Source of the DNA: Arthrobacter oryzae
GTDB taxonomy: Bacteria; Actinomycetota; Actinomycetes; Actinomycetales; Micrococcaceae
Reading direction: 5' to 3'
Length of the DNA stretch: 64,000 bases
NCBI RefSeq assembly: GCF_030718995.1
Contig: NZ_CP132204.1
Coordinates: 2,914,001-2,978,000 of the forward strand
Shown: piece after piece, positions 16,940 to 26,105 of the stretch
How the letters are laid out: every line of letters begins with the position of its first letter
How positions within the stretch are numbered: the first letter of the stretch is position 1
The notes under the pieces: model-generated
What the model was told of the DNA's origin: nothing
The model's database searches: none
The model's input: only the letters and a program-made list of their open reading frames with translations
Program-made: the position numbers and the translations under genes

Positions 16940-18073
16940 ATGACTACAGACCTAGTGACAAGCCGGGATTCACCGCTGGACCGTTTTATTGCGGTAATTC
17001 CTGCAGGCGGAGTGGGGACCCGCCTCTGGCCCCTGTCACGCGCAGCAGCCCCAAAATTCCTTCATGATCTCACCGGTTCCGGCAGTACGCTGCTGCGGGC
17101 CACTTATGACCGTCTGGAGCCGCTCGCCGGAAAGGGCGTGCTCGTCGTAACCGGCGTTGCCCACCGAAACGCAGTGTGCAGCCAGCTTCCGGAGATCCAG
17201 GACGCCGACCTTGTGCTCGAAAGCGAACCCAAGGACTCCGGTGCGGCCATCGGCCTTGCCGCCGCCATCCTGTACCAGCGGGATCCGGAGATCATCATGG
17301 GTTCTTTCGCCGCGGACCAGGTGATCAGCCCCGACGACCTCTTCCAGGACGCCGTGCGCGAGGCCATCCACACGGCCGCGGCCGGCAAGATCGTCACCAT
17401 CGGCATCAAGCCGACGCACCCGTCCACCGGGTTCGGCTATATCCGCTCGGGCAAGAACCTTGGCGTCACGAACGCCCCGAGCGCGCAGGCCGTGGTGGAG
17501 TTCGTTGAAAAGCCCAGCGAGGACGTAGCCCAGCAGTACGTGGACAGCGGAGAGTATGTCTGGAATGCAGGCATGTTTGTCGCGCCCGTGTCGTTGATGC
17601 TCAAGCACCTAGAGGCGAACCAGCCGGAACTCTTCAAGGGGCTCACGGAGATCGCCCAGGCCTGGGACACCCCGGAACGCGATGAGGTCACCGCCCGCGT
17701 CTGGCCCACCCTGCCGAAGATCGCGATCGACTACGCAGTGGCGGAGCCTGCCGCTGCTGCCGGAGACGTCGCCGTCGTGCCTGGTGCTTTCCGTTGGGAC
17801 GACGTCGGGGACTTTGCCTCCGTTGGCCGGCTCAACAGTGCCAGGGAAGTGGACGATGTCACGGTCCTCGGCGAAGGCGCCCGGGTCTTCACCGAAAATG
17901 CCAGCGGCGTGGTGGTCACCGACACCAAGCGCGTCATTGCGCTGATCGGCATCAAGGACGTGGTCATTGTTGACACGCCGGATGCCCTGCTGGTCACCAC
18001 CATGGCCCACTCCCAGCGCGTCAAGGCTGCCGTGGACGCCCTCAAGGCCAGCGGCGATACCGACGTCCTGTAG
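16940..18073 (+). CDS. manC: mannose-1-phosphate guanylyltransferase
   Basis: This enzyme makes GDP-mannose from GTP and mannose-1-phosphate for mannosylation and cell-envelope glycans. The 377-residue protein has the nucleotidyltransferase signature GGVGTRLWPLSR at the N-terminus, the sugar-binding FVEKPSEDVAQ and the WNAGMFV motif, with IDYAVAEPA further on. There is no C-terminal phosphomannose isomerase domain, so it is the single-function form. It is divergent from sdhC. Confidence 0.88.
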   Translation: MTTDLVTSRDSPLDRFIAVIPAGGVGTRLWPLSRAAAPKFLHDLTGSGSTLLRATYDRLEPLAGKGVLVVTGVAHRNAVCSQLPEIQDADLVLESEPKDSGAAIGLAAAILYQRDPEIIMGSFAADQVISPDDLFQDAVREAIHTAAAGKIVTIGIKPTHPSTGFGYIRSGKNLGVTNAPSAQAVVEFVEKPSEDVAQQYVDSGEYVWNAGMFVAPVSLMLKHLEANQPELFKGLTEIAQAWDTPERDEVTARVWPTLPKIAIDYAVAEPAAAAGDVAVVPGAFRWDDVGDFASVGRLNSAREVDDVTVLGEGARVFTENASGVVVTDTKRVIALIGIKDVVIVDTPDALLVTTMAHSQRVKAAVDALKASGDTDVL

Positions 18074-18109
18074 GCCGGACCGCTCCAGCCGCTGATAGAA
18101 ACCGGACCC

Positions 18110-18143
18110 GCCCGGGGTTCCCCGCATTGGGGGATCCCCGGGC
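18110..18143 (+). terminator. hairpin after the guanylyltransferase gene
   Basis: A 14-bp stem with one mismatch (18110-18123 with 18130-18143, GCCCGGGG at its base) and a 6-nt loop lies 37 bp after the stop. The 3' side reads CGTGCCGTTTAAG, so the T-tract is poor. Confidence 0.65.
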
Positions 18144-18235
18144 CGTGCCGTTTAAGGCGCCGGGAGCGGGCTCCCGGATCCGTAACCCTCCGACGCTGAT
18201 GCAGGTATTCGGGGCAGCCTCGCTAGAGTTGTGTC

Positions 18236-19435
18236 GTGCGCAACTACACTACTGAAGCCGAGCCCACCGCCCTCGTGGGGCCGTGGCTGGAGCCCCTGCT
18301 GCCGGAACTGATCGATTTCCGACGTGATCTCCATGCGCACCCTGAACTGTCCTTCAAGGAGTTCAGGACCACCAAGAAGCTGGCGGAACGGCTCGAGGCC
18401 GCCGGCCTGAAGCCCCGCCGGCTCGAAGGCACCGGCCTCACTGTCGACGTCGGTGCGGGTCCCATCGCCACGGCACTCCGCGGCGACATCGACGCCCTTC
18501 CCATCATTGAAGAGACGGGCCTGCCGTTCGCGTCCAAGAACCACGGTGTCACCCACGCCTGCGGCCACGACGTCCACACCACCACCATGCTGGGGATCGC
18601 CCTGGTGCTGCACCGCATGCACCAGGAGTCCCCGCTGGGCGGCACGGTCCGGATCATTTTCCAGCCGGCCGAAGAGACCATGCCCGGCGGGGCACACTCC
18701 TGCATTGAGCAGGGCGTGCTCGAGGGCGTGCCGCGCATCCTTGCCCTGCACTGCGACCCGCGTATCGACGTGGGCAAGATCGGCACCCGGATCGGTGCCA
18801 TCACGTCAGCCTCGGACACCATCCGGATCGAACTTTCCGGACGCGGCGGCCACACGTCCCGGCCCCATCTCACCGAGGATCTCGTTTTCGCGCTGGCGCA
18901 GATCGCCGTCAACGTCCCGGCCGTCCTGTCCCGCCGCGTGGATGTCAGAAGCGGCGTGTCCGTCGTGTGGGGACACATCTCGGCCGGCTCGGCCCCCAAC
19001 GCCATTCCGGGCACCGGCTACATGGCAGGAACCATGCGGTGCCTGGACCGCGACGCCTGGCACAGCGCCGGCGAACTCCTGGACGAAGTGGTCCACCAGG
19101 TTGCTGCGCCCTACAACGTGGACGTCCGGCTGGAGCACACCCGCGGTGTACCTCCCGTGGTCAACTCCGAGCATGAGACGGCCCTGATCGAGGCGGCGGC
19201 GCGCGCGGAAATCGCCGAAAGCGCCGTGGTCCTCACGCCCCAGTCCATGGGCGGCGAAGACTTCGCCTGGTTCCTGGCGGAGCTGCCCGGCGCCATGATG
19301 CGGCTGGGCACCAAGACGCCCGGCGGTGAGGAATACGACCTGCACCGCGGCGACTACATCCTCGACGAGCGTGCCCTGGGCTACGGCATCCAGGTTCTGA
19401 CGGCGGCAGCACTCCGCACGATCCGCGACCTCTAA
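18236..19435 (+). CDS. M20 family amidohydrolase
   Basis: The 399-residue metallohydrolase has the M20D pattern: HAHPELSFKEFRTT, the metal-binding HACGHDVHTTTMLG, the EE pair in QPAEETMPGGAHS, and HCDPRIDVG, with a second-metal histidine region GGHTSRPH and MGGEDFAWFL near the end. Relatives hydrolyse N-acyl amino acids, hippurate or auxin conjugates. The natural substrate is not evident. The start is GTG 18236, and the gene stands alone. Confidence 0.85.
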   Translation: MRNYTTEAEPTALVGPWLEPLLPELIDFRRDLHAHPELSFKEFRTTKKLAERLEAAGLKPRRLEGTGLTVDVGAGPIATALRGDIDALPIIEETGLPFASKNHGVTHACGHDVHTTTMLGIALVLHRMHQESPLGGTVRIIFQPAEETMPGGAHSCIEQGVLEGVPRILALHCDPRIDVGKIGTRIGAITSASDTIRIELSGRGGHTSRPHLTEDLVFALAQIAVNVPAVLSRRVDVRSGVSVVWGHISAGSAPNAIPGTGYMAGTMRCLDRDAWHSAGELLDEVVHQVAAPYNVDVRLEHTRGVPPVVNSEHETALIEAAARAEIAESAVVLTPQSMGGEDFAWFLAELPGAMMRLGTKTPGGEEYDLHRGDYILDERALGYGIQVLTAAALRTIRDL

Positions 19436-19446
19436 GCCCCACCCTC

Positions 19447-19504
19447 AAGCGCGAGCGGACAGTTGAGTCCCCTGACCCGGGGCCTCAACTGTCCGTTCGC
19501 GCTT
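19447..19504. repeat. long inverted repeat with a nearby third half-site
   Basis: The arms 19447-19467 and 19484-19504 are 21-bp inverted copies with one mismatch, built on AGCGCGAGCGGACAGTTGAG. A CCCC/GGGG pair (19469-19472 with 19479-19482) continues the stem inside. A degenerate third copy, GTGCCCGTTCGCGCT, lies at 19521-19535. The element sits between the amidohydrolase and ohrR and could also stop transcription. The repeated half-site suggests an amplified intergenic element. Confidence 0.7.
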
Positions 19505-19556
19505 CTGCTGGGGCGGGAAGTGCCCGTTCGCGCTCCTTCCGACGCAGATAAGTTGT

Positions 19557-19573
19557 GCACAATCTAATTGTGC
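19557..19573. promoter_or_regulatory. OhrR operator overlapping the ohrR promoter
   Basis: The perfect palindrome GCACAAT-CTA-ATTGTGC lies 16 bp before the ohrR ATG, and its core ACAAT-CTA-ATTGT matches the known OhrR-type operator pattern. It overlaps an upstream in-frame GTG at 19568, which supports the later start. Autoregulation of ohrR and ohr by organic peroxides is the expected behaviour. Confidence 0.8.
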
Positions 19574-19588
19574 GATATCGTTTTTTCC

Positions 19589-20023
19589 ATGACCGATGCC
19601 CCCCGCCTGAACCGCCAAGTGTGCTTCGCGCTGTATTCTGCGTCCAAGGCGGCCACCGCCGTCTACCGGCCCATGCTGGACGAGCTTGGCCTGACCTATC
19701 CCCAGTACCTCGTCATGCTGGTGCTCTGGGAGAACCAGCCCCGCAGTGTCCGCGAGCTCGGGGAGGAGCTGGGCCTGGACTCGGGCACCCTGTCCCCGCT
19801 CCTGAAGCGGCTCGAATCCCTGGGCCTCGTGGAGCGGAAGCGTTCGGGCGAGGATGAGCGCCGCGTGGAGGTCTTCCTGACGGACACGGGCACTGCCCTC
19901 AGCGCCCGGGCCGGTGCCATTCCCCAGCAACTCGCAGATGCCGCAGGCCTGTCCGCGGCCGAGCTCGACCAGCTCCGCGAAACCCTGGGCAGGCTCACTG
20001 CCGCCCTCCATTCGTCCCGCTAA
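19589..20023 (+). CDS. ohrR: OhrR-type MarR family peroxide-sensing repressor
   Basis: The 144-residue protein has a winged-helix MarR core (YPQYLVMLVLWE, then SVRELGEELGLDSGTLSPLL and the wing RSGEDERRVEVFLT). Cys12 in RQVCFALYSASKA occupies the position of the reactive cysteine that organic hydroperoxides oxidise in OhrR. No ribosome-binding site precedes the ATG, and a TATCGT element at 19576-19581 would start the transcript at or near the ATG, so it may be leaderless. The ohr gene next door supports the assignment. Confidence 0.9.
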   Translation: MTDAPRLNRQVCFALYSASKAATAVYRPMLDELGLTYPQYLVMLVLWENQPRSVRELGEELGLDSGTLSPLLKRLESLGLVERKRSGEDERRVEVFLTDTGTALSARAGAIPQQLADAAGLSAAELDQLRETLGRLTAALHSSR

Positions 20024-20070
20024 CGCCAGATTTTCCATCCCGGATATTCCATCCAACAGAACGGAACCAC

Positions 20071-20502
20071 GTGAAGACTCTCTACACAGCAGAAGCACTC
20101 GCCTCGGGCGAAGGTCGTGACGGGAACGCCCGCACCAAGGACGGCCAGCTTGACGTCGCGCTGGCCAGCCCGGTGGAACTCGGCGGCAACGGCCAGGGCA
20201 CCAACCCGGAACAACTGTTCGCCGCCGGATACGCCGCATGCTTCCACTCCGCGCTGCGGCTGGTGGGCCGCAAGGAAAAGGCCGACCTTACGGACTCCGC
20301 CGTAGCAGCAAAGATCCACTTCGGCGCGCTGGAAGACGGCGCCGGCTATGGCCTGGCCGCTGAACTCGAAATTGCCCTGCCCGCCGTGGACCTGGCAACG
20401 GCGGAGGCCCTCGTGGCCAAGGCGCACCAGATCTGCCCCTATTCCAATGCCACCCGCGGCAACATCAATGTCGACATCAAGATCCTGGAGGTGGCCGCAT
20501 GA
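20071..20502 (+). CDS. ohr: organic hydroperoxide resistance protein
   Basis: Ohr is a thiol peroxidase that reduces organic and fatty-acid hydroperoxides. The 143-residue product has the conserved Arg16 and the two redox cysteines, Cys57 in AGYAACFHSAL and Cys122 in HQICPYSNATRGN. The length matches the family. It lies 47 bp downstream of ohrR and should share its repression. The GTG start is the first in frame. Confidence 0.95.
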   Translation: MKTLYTAEALASGEGRDGNARTKDGQLDVALASPVELGGNGQGTNPEQLFAAGYAACFHSALRLVGRKEKADLTDSAVAAKIHFGALEDGAGYGLAAELEIALPAVDLATAEALVAKAHQICPYSNATRGNINVDIKILEVAA

Positions 20503-21524
20503 GCGCCGGCACCGAAACCCTTCCCCGCACCACCCGCGAGATCCAGCTGGCATCCCGTCCGCACGGCCGCCCGGTCCCGGAAAATTTCCGTTTGGCCGAG
20601 TCTGAACTTCCGGAACTGCAGGACGGCCAGGTCCTGATCCGCAACCAGTTCATCTCCGTGGACCCCTATATGCGCGGCCGCATGAACGACGTCAAGTCGT
20701 ACTCGGCGCCGTTTGCGCTGGATGCAGCGCTCGACGGCGGCGCTGTGGGCGAAGTGATCGCGTCCCGTTCGGATGAACGCAAGGTGGGGGACGTCGTCGT
20801 GCATTCCCTCGGCTGGCGCGAATACGCGGTTCTTGACGCAGCGGCCACGTCCGTGGCCCGCACGGACCTGGCCCCGGCGTCAGCGTTCCTCGGAGCCCTT
20901 GGCATGACCGGCCTGACCGCGTACGCGGGACTGCTGAAGGTCGCCGGGTTCAAGCCCGGAGAAGTTGTCTTCGTTTCCGGGGCCGCGGGTGCCGTCGGTT
21001 CGCTCGTGGGACAGATTGCCAAGGCGATGGGTGCTTCCAAGGTGATCGGCAGCGCCGGATCCCCGGAGAAGGTGGCGCGCCTGCTGGAACTCGGATTCGA
21101 CGCGGCGTTCAACTACAACGACGGCCCGGTGGCGGGGCAGCTCGCGGAAGCAGCCGGGGAGCGCGGGATCGACGTGTACTTCGACAACGTCGGCGGTGAA
21201 CACCTTGAAGCGGCGCTCTCAGCCCTCACGGTGGGCGGGCGCGTTGCGATGTGCGGCGCCATTGCGCAGTACAACTCGACCGAGCCCACACCGGCTCCCC
21301 GGAACCTCATGCTGGCCATCGGCAAGCAACTGACGCTCAAGGGATTCCTGGTCGGCGGGTACTGGCAGCACATGGCGGAGTTCGTCGGAACCGTGTCCGC
21401 CTGGGTGGCCGACGGCACCGTGCGTTACGACGAAACAGTCGTGGACGGCCTGGAGAACGCCCCGCAGGCCTTTATGGATCTCCTCGACGGAGCCAATACC
21501 GGGAAGATGCTGGTCCGGATCTAG
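20499..21524 (+). CDS. zinc-independent medium-chain NADP-dependent oxidoreductase
   Basis: The 341-residue protein belongs to the leukotriene B4 12-hydroxydehydrogenase / CurA branch of the MDR superfamily. It has SVDPYMRGRMND near the start, the Rossmann segment VSGAAGAVGSLVGQIAK, and VYFDNVGGEHLEAAL. No catalytic zinc ligands are visible. Relatives reduce alpha,beta-unsaturated ketones and aldehydes. The ATG overlaps the ohr stop as ATGA, suggesting cotranscription and a role in detoxifying carbonyls formed by lipid peroxidation (inference). Confidence 0.85.
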   Translation: MSAGTETLPRTTREIQLASRPHGRPVPENFRLAESELPELQDGQVLIRNQFISVDPYMRGRMNDVKSYSAPFALDAALDGGAVGEVIASRSDERKVGDVVVHSLGWREYAVLDAAATSVARTDLAPASAFLGALGMTGLTAYAGLLKVAGFKPGEVVFVSGAAGAVGSLVGQIAKAMGASKVIGSAGSPEKVARLLELGFDAAFNYNDGPVAGQLAEAAGERGIDVYFDNVGGEHLEAALSALTVGGRVAMCGAIAQYNSTEPTPAPRNLMLAIGKQLTLKGFLVGGYWQHMAEFVGTVSAWVADGTVRYDETVVDGLENAPQAFMDLLDGANTGKMLVRI

Positions 21525-21764
21525 GAAATGGACATGACTTGCGGTGGCGGCTACTGGTAGGTAACAAGTTCTCAACAATCTCCGCGCCGGGGTGGCGGCG
21601 TGGTGTCCGGACGTGTTCCAGGCCACTACAGTAGCTGTCATCAGTGCGCCTCGGCGCAGTGCTGCGAAACCATCAGTGAAAACAGAATTTCAGTGTGGAG
21701 CATTCGAAACGGACACTCATTGAACTCCCGTCGTAGCGCCTATCTCTTTGTTCCTGGAGGAAAA

Positions 21765-22874
21765 TTGAAGAACTCACTGCGTGCAACCCTCAAGCGCGGT
21801 TCAATGACCGGTGTTGCCACCGCCGGTGCAGCAGCACTGCTGCTGACCGGCTGTGGCGCCGCTCCGGAAGCCGGCAGCACCGCCAGCGCCACTGCCAGCG
21901 ACTACACGGGCTGCATCGTGTCCGACTCCGGCGGATTCGATGACCAGTCCTTCAACCAGTCCTCCTATGAAGGCCTGAAGAAGGCTGAGAAGGACCTCGG
22001 GATCAAGGTCAACCAGGTCGAGTCCAAAACCAACAACGACTTCGAGCCGAACCTCCGCGCCATGGTCACCGCAGGCTGCGACCTGACGGTCACGGTGGGC
22101 TTCCTCCTCGGTGACGCCACGAAGGCACAGGCCACGGCAAACCCGGACAGCCACTTCGCGATCATCGACTTCGGCTACGAAACCCCCATCAGCAACGTCA
22201 AGCCGATCATCTACGACACCGCCCAGGCTGCCTTCCTGGCCGGCTACCTCGCGGCAGGCTCCACCAAGACCGGAACGGTGGCAACCTTCGGCGGCATCAA
22301 GATCCCCACCGTCACCATCTTCATGGACGGCTATGCGGACGGTGTGAAGTACTACAACGAGCAGAAGGGCAAGGACGTCAAGGTCCTTGGCTGGGACAAG
22401 GAGAAGCAGGACGGCAGCTTCACCGGCGACTTCGAAAAGCAGGACAAGGGCAAGCAGCTGACCCAGAACTTCCTGGACCAGGGCGCGGACATCGTGATGC
22501 CCGTTGCCGGCCCGGTAGGTAAGGGTGCGGGAGCCGCACTCAAGGAAGCTAAAGCCGCAGGCAAGGACGTCAAGCTCATCTGGGTTGACTCCGACGGCTT
22601 CCTCACCGCTCCCGACTACAAGGACATCATGCTGTCCTCCGTCATGAAGCAGATGGGCGAGGCAGTTGAGACCGTTGTGAAGGAAGACAAGGACGGCAAG
22701 TTCAGCAACACGCCGTACGTCGGAACCCTCGCGAACGACGGCGTGCAGCTGGCTCCATTCCACGAGCTTGAGTCACAGGTTCCCGCGGAACTGAAGACCG
22801 AACTGGACCAGATCAAGAAGGACATCGTTGACGGCAAGCTGAAGGTCGAGTCGGCAGCGAGCCCTAAGGCCTAA
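21765..22874 (+). CDS. BMP family nucleoside-binding lipoprotein
   Basis: The 369-residue product begins with a lipoprotein signal peptide whose lipobox LLLTGC puts the lipidated cysteine at residue 30. The mature part follows the basic membrane protein / PnrA fold, with GGFDDQSFNQSSYEGLKKA and DSDGFLTAPDYKD. It should capture nucleosides for the ATPase and permeases downstream. TTG 21765 is chosen because CTGGAGG lies just upstream and a signal peptide follows; the frame is open further upstream without one. The preceding 240 bp hold the promoter, and I see no gene there. Confidence 0.9.
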   Translation: MKNSLRATLKRGSMTGVATAGAAALLLTGCGAAPEAGSTASATASDYTGCIVSDSGGFDDQSFNQSSYEGLKKAEKDLGIKVNQVESKTNNDFEPNLRAMVTAGCDLTVTVGFLLGDATKAQATANPDSHFAIIDFGYETPISNVKPIIYDTAQAAFLAGYLAAGSTKTGTVATFGGIKIPTVTIFMDGYADGVKYYNEQKGKDVKVLGWDKEKQDGSFTGDFEKQDKGKQLTQNFLDQGADIVMPVAGPVGKGAGAALKEAKAAGKDVKLIWVDSDGFLTAPDYKDIMLSSVMKQMGEAVETVVKEDKDGKFSNTPYVGTLANDGVQLAPFHELESQVPAELKTELDQIKKDIVDGKLKVESAASPKA

Positions 22875-22885
22875 CTCCCTCCGCA

Positions 22886-22933
22886 AAGCGCCACCACCCG
22901 GTTGGTCATTGACTTCCGGGCGGTGGCGCTTTT
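22886..22933 (+). terminator. terminator between the binding protein and ATPase genes
   Basis: The stem AAGCGCCACC/GGTGGCGCTT (22886-22895 with 22922-22931) continues with CCCG/CGGG and ends in TTTT. It lies 11 bp after the lipoprotein stop. As the transporter genes follow on the same strand, it probably acts as a partial terminator that keeps the binding protein in excess. Confidence 0.8.
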
Positions 22934-23059
22934 CGTTGGGCGTCGGCTTTTCCGAGGAGCGCTGCCCGCTCCGCCAAGGGCTGCAGGCACTAGGCTGGTG
23001 CTGCAGCCACATATCCCGTCCGGACACATTTTCCGGACGCTTCGAGATTGGTCAGAGTT

Positions 23060-24697
23060 TTGAAACTTGAACTCAGAGGGATCACCAAACGCTTCGGCTC
23101 CCTTGTTGCCAACGATCACATCGATGTGGTTGTTGAACCCGGGCAAATTCATTGCCTGCTTGGCGAAAACGGCGCTGGCAAGTCCACGCTGATGAATGTC
23201 CTGTACGGACTCTACGAACCCAGCGATGGCGAAATCCTGGTGGACGGCAAGCCTGTCACGTTCCGCGGCCCGGGCGACGCGATGGCCGCAGGGATCGGCA
23301 TGGTGCACCAGCACTTCATGCTGGTCCCGGTTTTTACTGTTGCCGAGAACGTGGCGCTTGGCGCCGAATCCACCAAGGCGGGCGGCTTCCTCAACCTGGA
23401 AGACACGCGCCGGAAGATCAAAGAGATCTCCGACAAGTACGGTTTCGACGTCGACCCTGACGCCCTGATTGAGGACCTCCCCGTGGGCGTCCAGCAGCGC
23501 GTGGAAATCATCAAGGCATTGGTCCGCGATGCGAAGGTGCTAATCCTCGACGAGCCCACCGCCGTGCTGACGCCCCAGGACACCGACGAGCTCCTGGACA
23601 TCATGCGCCAGCTGAAGAGCAACGGCACGTCGATCGTGTTCATTTCCCACAAACTCCGCGAAGTCAAGGCTGTGTCCGACACGATCACGGTCATCAGGCG
23701 CGGCAAAGTGGTGGGCACGGCGGATCCCGGCGCGTCCACCACAGAGCTTGCCTCGATGATGGTGGGCCGCGCCGTGAACCTGACACTGGACAAGGCCCCG
23801 GCCAGGCCCCAGGAAACCACGTTCCAGGTGAAGGACCTCACCGTGATCGCCCCGACCGGCCAGCACGTTGTGGACGGCATCAGCTTCGACATTGCCCGCG
23901 GCGAAATCCTGGCTGTGGCGGGTGTGCAGGGCAACGGCCAGACGGAACTCACGGAAGCCATCCTCGGCCTGCAGGAACGCTGCCACGGATCGATCCTGCT
24001 GGACGGCGAGGAACTCCTGGGCCGCAGCGTCAAGGAAGTACTCCGCGCCGGCGTCGGCTTCGTGCCCGAAGACCGCTCGGTCGACGGCCTGATCGGAACG
24101 TTCTCGATCGCCGAAAACCTCATTCTGGACCGCTACGACCAGGCTCCCTTCGCCAAGGGCATCAGCATGAGCCCGGCCAAAGTCCTGGAGAATGCCCAGT
24201 CCCGGATCGACGAATTCGACGTCCGCACGCCGTCGGGGTCGCTGGCCGCCGGAACGCTCTCCGGCGGAAACCAGCAGAAGGTTGTCATGGCCAGGGAGCT
24301 GTCCCGGCCGCTGCGCCTCTTCATCGCTTCCCAGCCCACCCGCGGCGTGGACGTGGGATCCATCGAGTTCCTGCACAAGCGCATCGTGGCTGAACGGGAC
24401 CAGGGCACGCCAGTGATGATTGTGTCCACCGAACTCGATGAAGTGATCGAACTCGCGGACCGGATCGCCGTGCTCTACAAGGGCAAGCTGGTGGGCATAG
24501 TCCCGGCGGGCACCGGACGCGACGTCCTGGGCCTGATGATGGCGGGGCTCCCCCCGGAGAGCGCCCACCCGGAGAGCGCCCACCAGGAAACCGCCCACGC
24601 CGACGCCCAGGCCGGAACCGCCCGCACCGCCGCGGCCGGAGGGCAGACGCCCGTGCAGACTTCCACCTCCGGTGCCGAAGGAGGCGACCATGACTGA
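23060..24697 (+). CDS. nucleoside ABC transporter ATPase with tandem domains
   Basis: The 545-residue protein contains two ATPase domains like RbsA/YufO. Domain 1 has Walker A GENGAGKST (residues 35-43) and Walker B LILDEPTAVLTP. Domain 2 has a degenerate Walker A GVQGNGQTEL, an intact signature LSGGNQQKV and an altered Walker B region LRLFIASQPTRGVD. A low-complexity tail rich in Ala, His and Thr (PESAHPESAHQETAHAD) extends the C-terminus. TTG 23060 gives the standard N-terminus MKLELRGITKRFG. The alternative TTG 23048 adds four residues. Confidence 0.88.
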   Translation: MKLELRGITKRFGSLVANDHIDVVVEPGQIHCLLGENGAGKSTLMNVLYGLYEPSDGEILVDGKPVTFRGPGDAMAAGIGMVHQHFMLVPVFTVAENVALGAESTKAGGFLNLEDTRRKIKEISDKYGFDVDPDALIEDLPVGVQQRVEIIKALVRDAKVLILDEPTAVLTPQDTDELLDIMRQLKSNGTSIVFISHKLREVKAVSDTITVIRRGKVVGTADPGASTTELASMMVGRAVNLTLDKAPARPQETTFQVKDLTVIAPTGQHVVDGISFDIARGEILAVAGVQGNGQTELTEAILGLQERCHGSILLDGEELLGRSVKEVLRAGVGFVPEDRSVDGLIGTFSIAENLILDRYDQAPFAKGISMSPAKVLENAQSRIDEFDVRTPSGSLAAGTLSGGNQQKVVMARELSRPLRLFIASQPTRGVDVGSIEFLHKRIVAERDQGTPVMIVSTELDEVIELADRIAVLYKGKLVGIVPAGTGRDVLGLMMAGLPPESAHPESAHQETAHADAQAGTARTAAAGGQTPVQTSTSGAEGGDHD

Positions 24698-26105
24698 ACA
24701 GGACAAGCCCAAGCACGTGGCTCAGGAACAAGCTGACGAAAACGCGGCCACAAGCCCCGAGTCCCAGGCCCCTGAACCCCAGGCCCCTGAACCCCAGGCG
24801 CCCGCCCAGGACGCAGCAGCCGTGACCGCTCTGGACACAGCGGGCGGCGCGATGCAGCCCTCGGCCGTTCCCGTCTCGGCCCAGAGCGGCACCGTTCCGG
24901 GCGGGCCGGAAACGCTGGTCCGGCGGATTTTCACCGGCAGCGGCATGGTGTCGGTGCTGGCGGTCCTGCTGGCCCTGATCCTTGGCGGACTCCTCATCGC
25001 CAGTACGGACAAGCAGGTGGGAGCCACGGCGAGCTACCTCTTTGCCCGGCCGTCGGATTTCTTCTCGGCCGTCTGGACCGCGGCGACGCGTTCCTACGTG
25101 GCCCTCTTCCAGGGCTCGGTCTTCAACCCCCGCGGCTCCACCGTTGCGGTGCAGTTTGCTCCGCTGATGGAAACCCTCACCATCGCCACCCCGCTGATCA
25201 CCGCCGGCCTGGGCGTTGCCCTGGCATTCCGGGCAGGCCTGTTCAACATCGGCGCCCAGGGACAGATCATCATGGCCGGCATCCTCGCCGCCTGGGTCGG
25301 CTTCGCACTGCACCTGCCGCTGGGCCTGCACCTGCTGCTGGTCCTGGTAGCCGGGATCGTGGGCGGCGCCATCTGGGGCGGACTCGTGGGTCTGCTGAAG
25401 GCCCGCACCGGGGCCCATGAGGTCATCCTGACCATCATGTTCAACTACATTGCGCTGTACTTCCTGCGGTACCTGCTGAATACGCCGGCGTTCCAGCGGC
25501 CGGGAGAGTCCAACCCCATCTCGCCGATCCTGGATCCCACCGCGGTGTACCCGCAGATTTTCGGGACGCAGTACAGGCTCCACCTGGGCTTTGTGCTGGC
25601 CATCGCCGCAACGGTCTTTGTCTGGTGGCTGCTGAACCGCTCCACCGTGGGCTTTGAATTCCGTGCGGTCGGGGCCAACCCCAAGGCGGCACTGACCGCC
25701 GGCATCAACGTGCCCCGGGCCACCGTCCTGGTCATGGCGATCGCCGGTGCACTGGCGGGCATGTCCGGCGTGGCGCAGGTGGCGGGAACCGAAAAGGTCC
25801 TGACCGACGGCGTCGCGGCCACCTACGGTTTCGACGCCATCACCGTTGCACTCCTGGGACGCTCGACGCCGTGGGGCACCTTCGCCGCCGGCCTGCTGTT
25901 CGGCGCCTTCCGCGCAGGAGCGGTGCAGATGCAGATCCAGACCGGAACACCGATCGACATTGTGCTCGTGGTCCAGTCGCTGATCGTCCTGTTCATCGCG
26001 GCACCGCCGCTGGTGCGGGCCCTCTTCGGGCTCAATCCGCGCAAGAAGAAGGCCGCAGCGGCCGGTAAGTCCCAGAAGGCCGCCACCACCGGAGGTGCAG
26101 CATGA
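24690..26105 (+). CDS. nucleoside ABC transporter permease 1
   Basis: This 471-residue BPD_transp_2-type permease resembles YufP. It starts with about 75 hydrophilic residues containing EPQAP repeats, then has some eight to ten membrane helices. The family segment GLGVALAFRAGLFNIGAQGQ and the conserved GAHEVILTIMFNYIALY are present. ATG 24690 follows GAAGGAGGCGACC and overlaps the ATPase stop by 8 bp. It pairs with the next gene as a heterodimer. Confidence 0.88.
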   Translation: MTEQDKPKHVAQEQADENAATSPESQAPEPQAPEPQAPAQDAAAVTALDTAGGAMQPSAVPVSAQSGTVPGGPETLVRRIFTGSGMVSVLAVLLALILGGLLIASTDKQVGATASYLFARPSDFFSAVWTAATRSYVALFQGSVFNPRGSTVAVQFAPLMETLTIATPLITAGLGVALAFRAGLFNIGAQGQIIMAGILAAWVGFALHLPLGLHLLLVLVAGIVGGAIWGGLVGLLKARTGAHEVILTIMFNYIALYFLRYLLNTPAFQRPGESNPISPILDPTAVYPQIFGTQYRLHLGFVLAIAATVFVWWLLNRSTVGFEFRAVGANPKAALTAGINVPRATVLVMAIAGALAGMSGVAQVAGTEKVLTDGVAATYGFDAITVALLGRSTPWGTFAAGLLFGAFRAGAVQMQIQTGTPIDIVLVVQSLIVLFIAAPPLVRALFGLNPRKKKAAAAGKSQKAATTGGAA

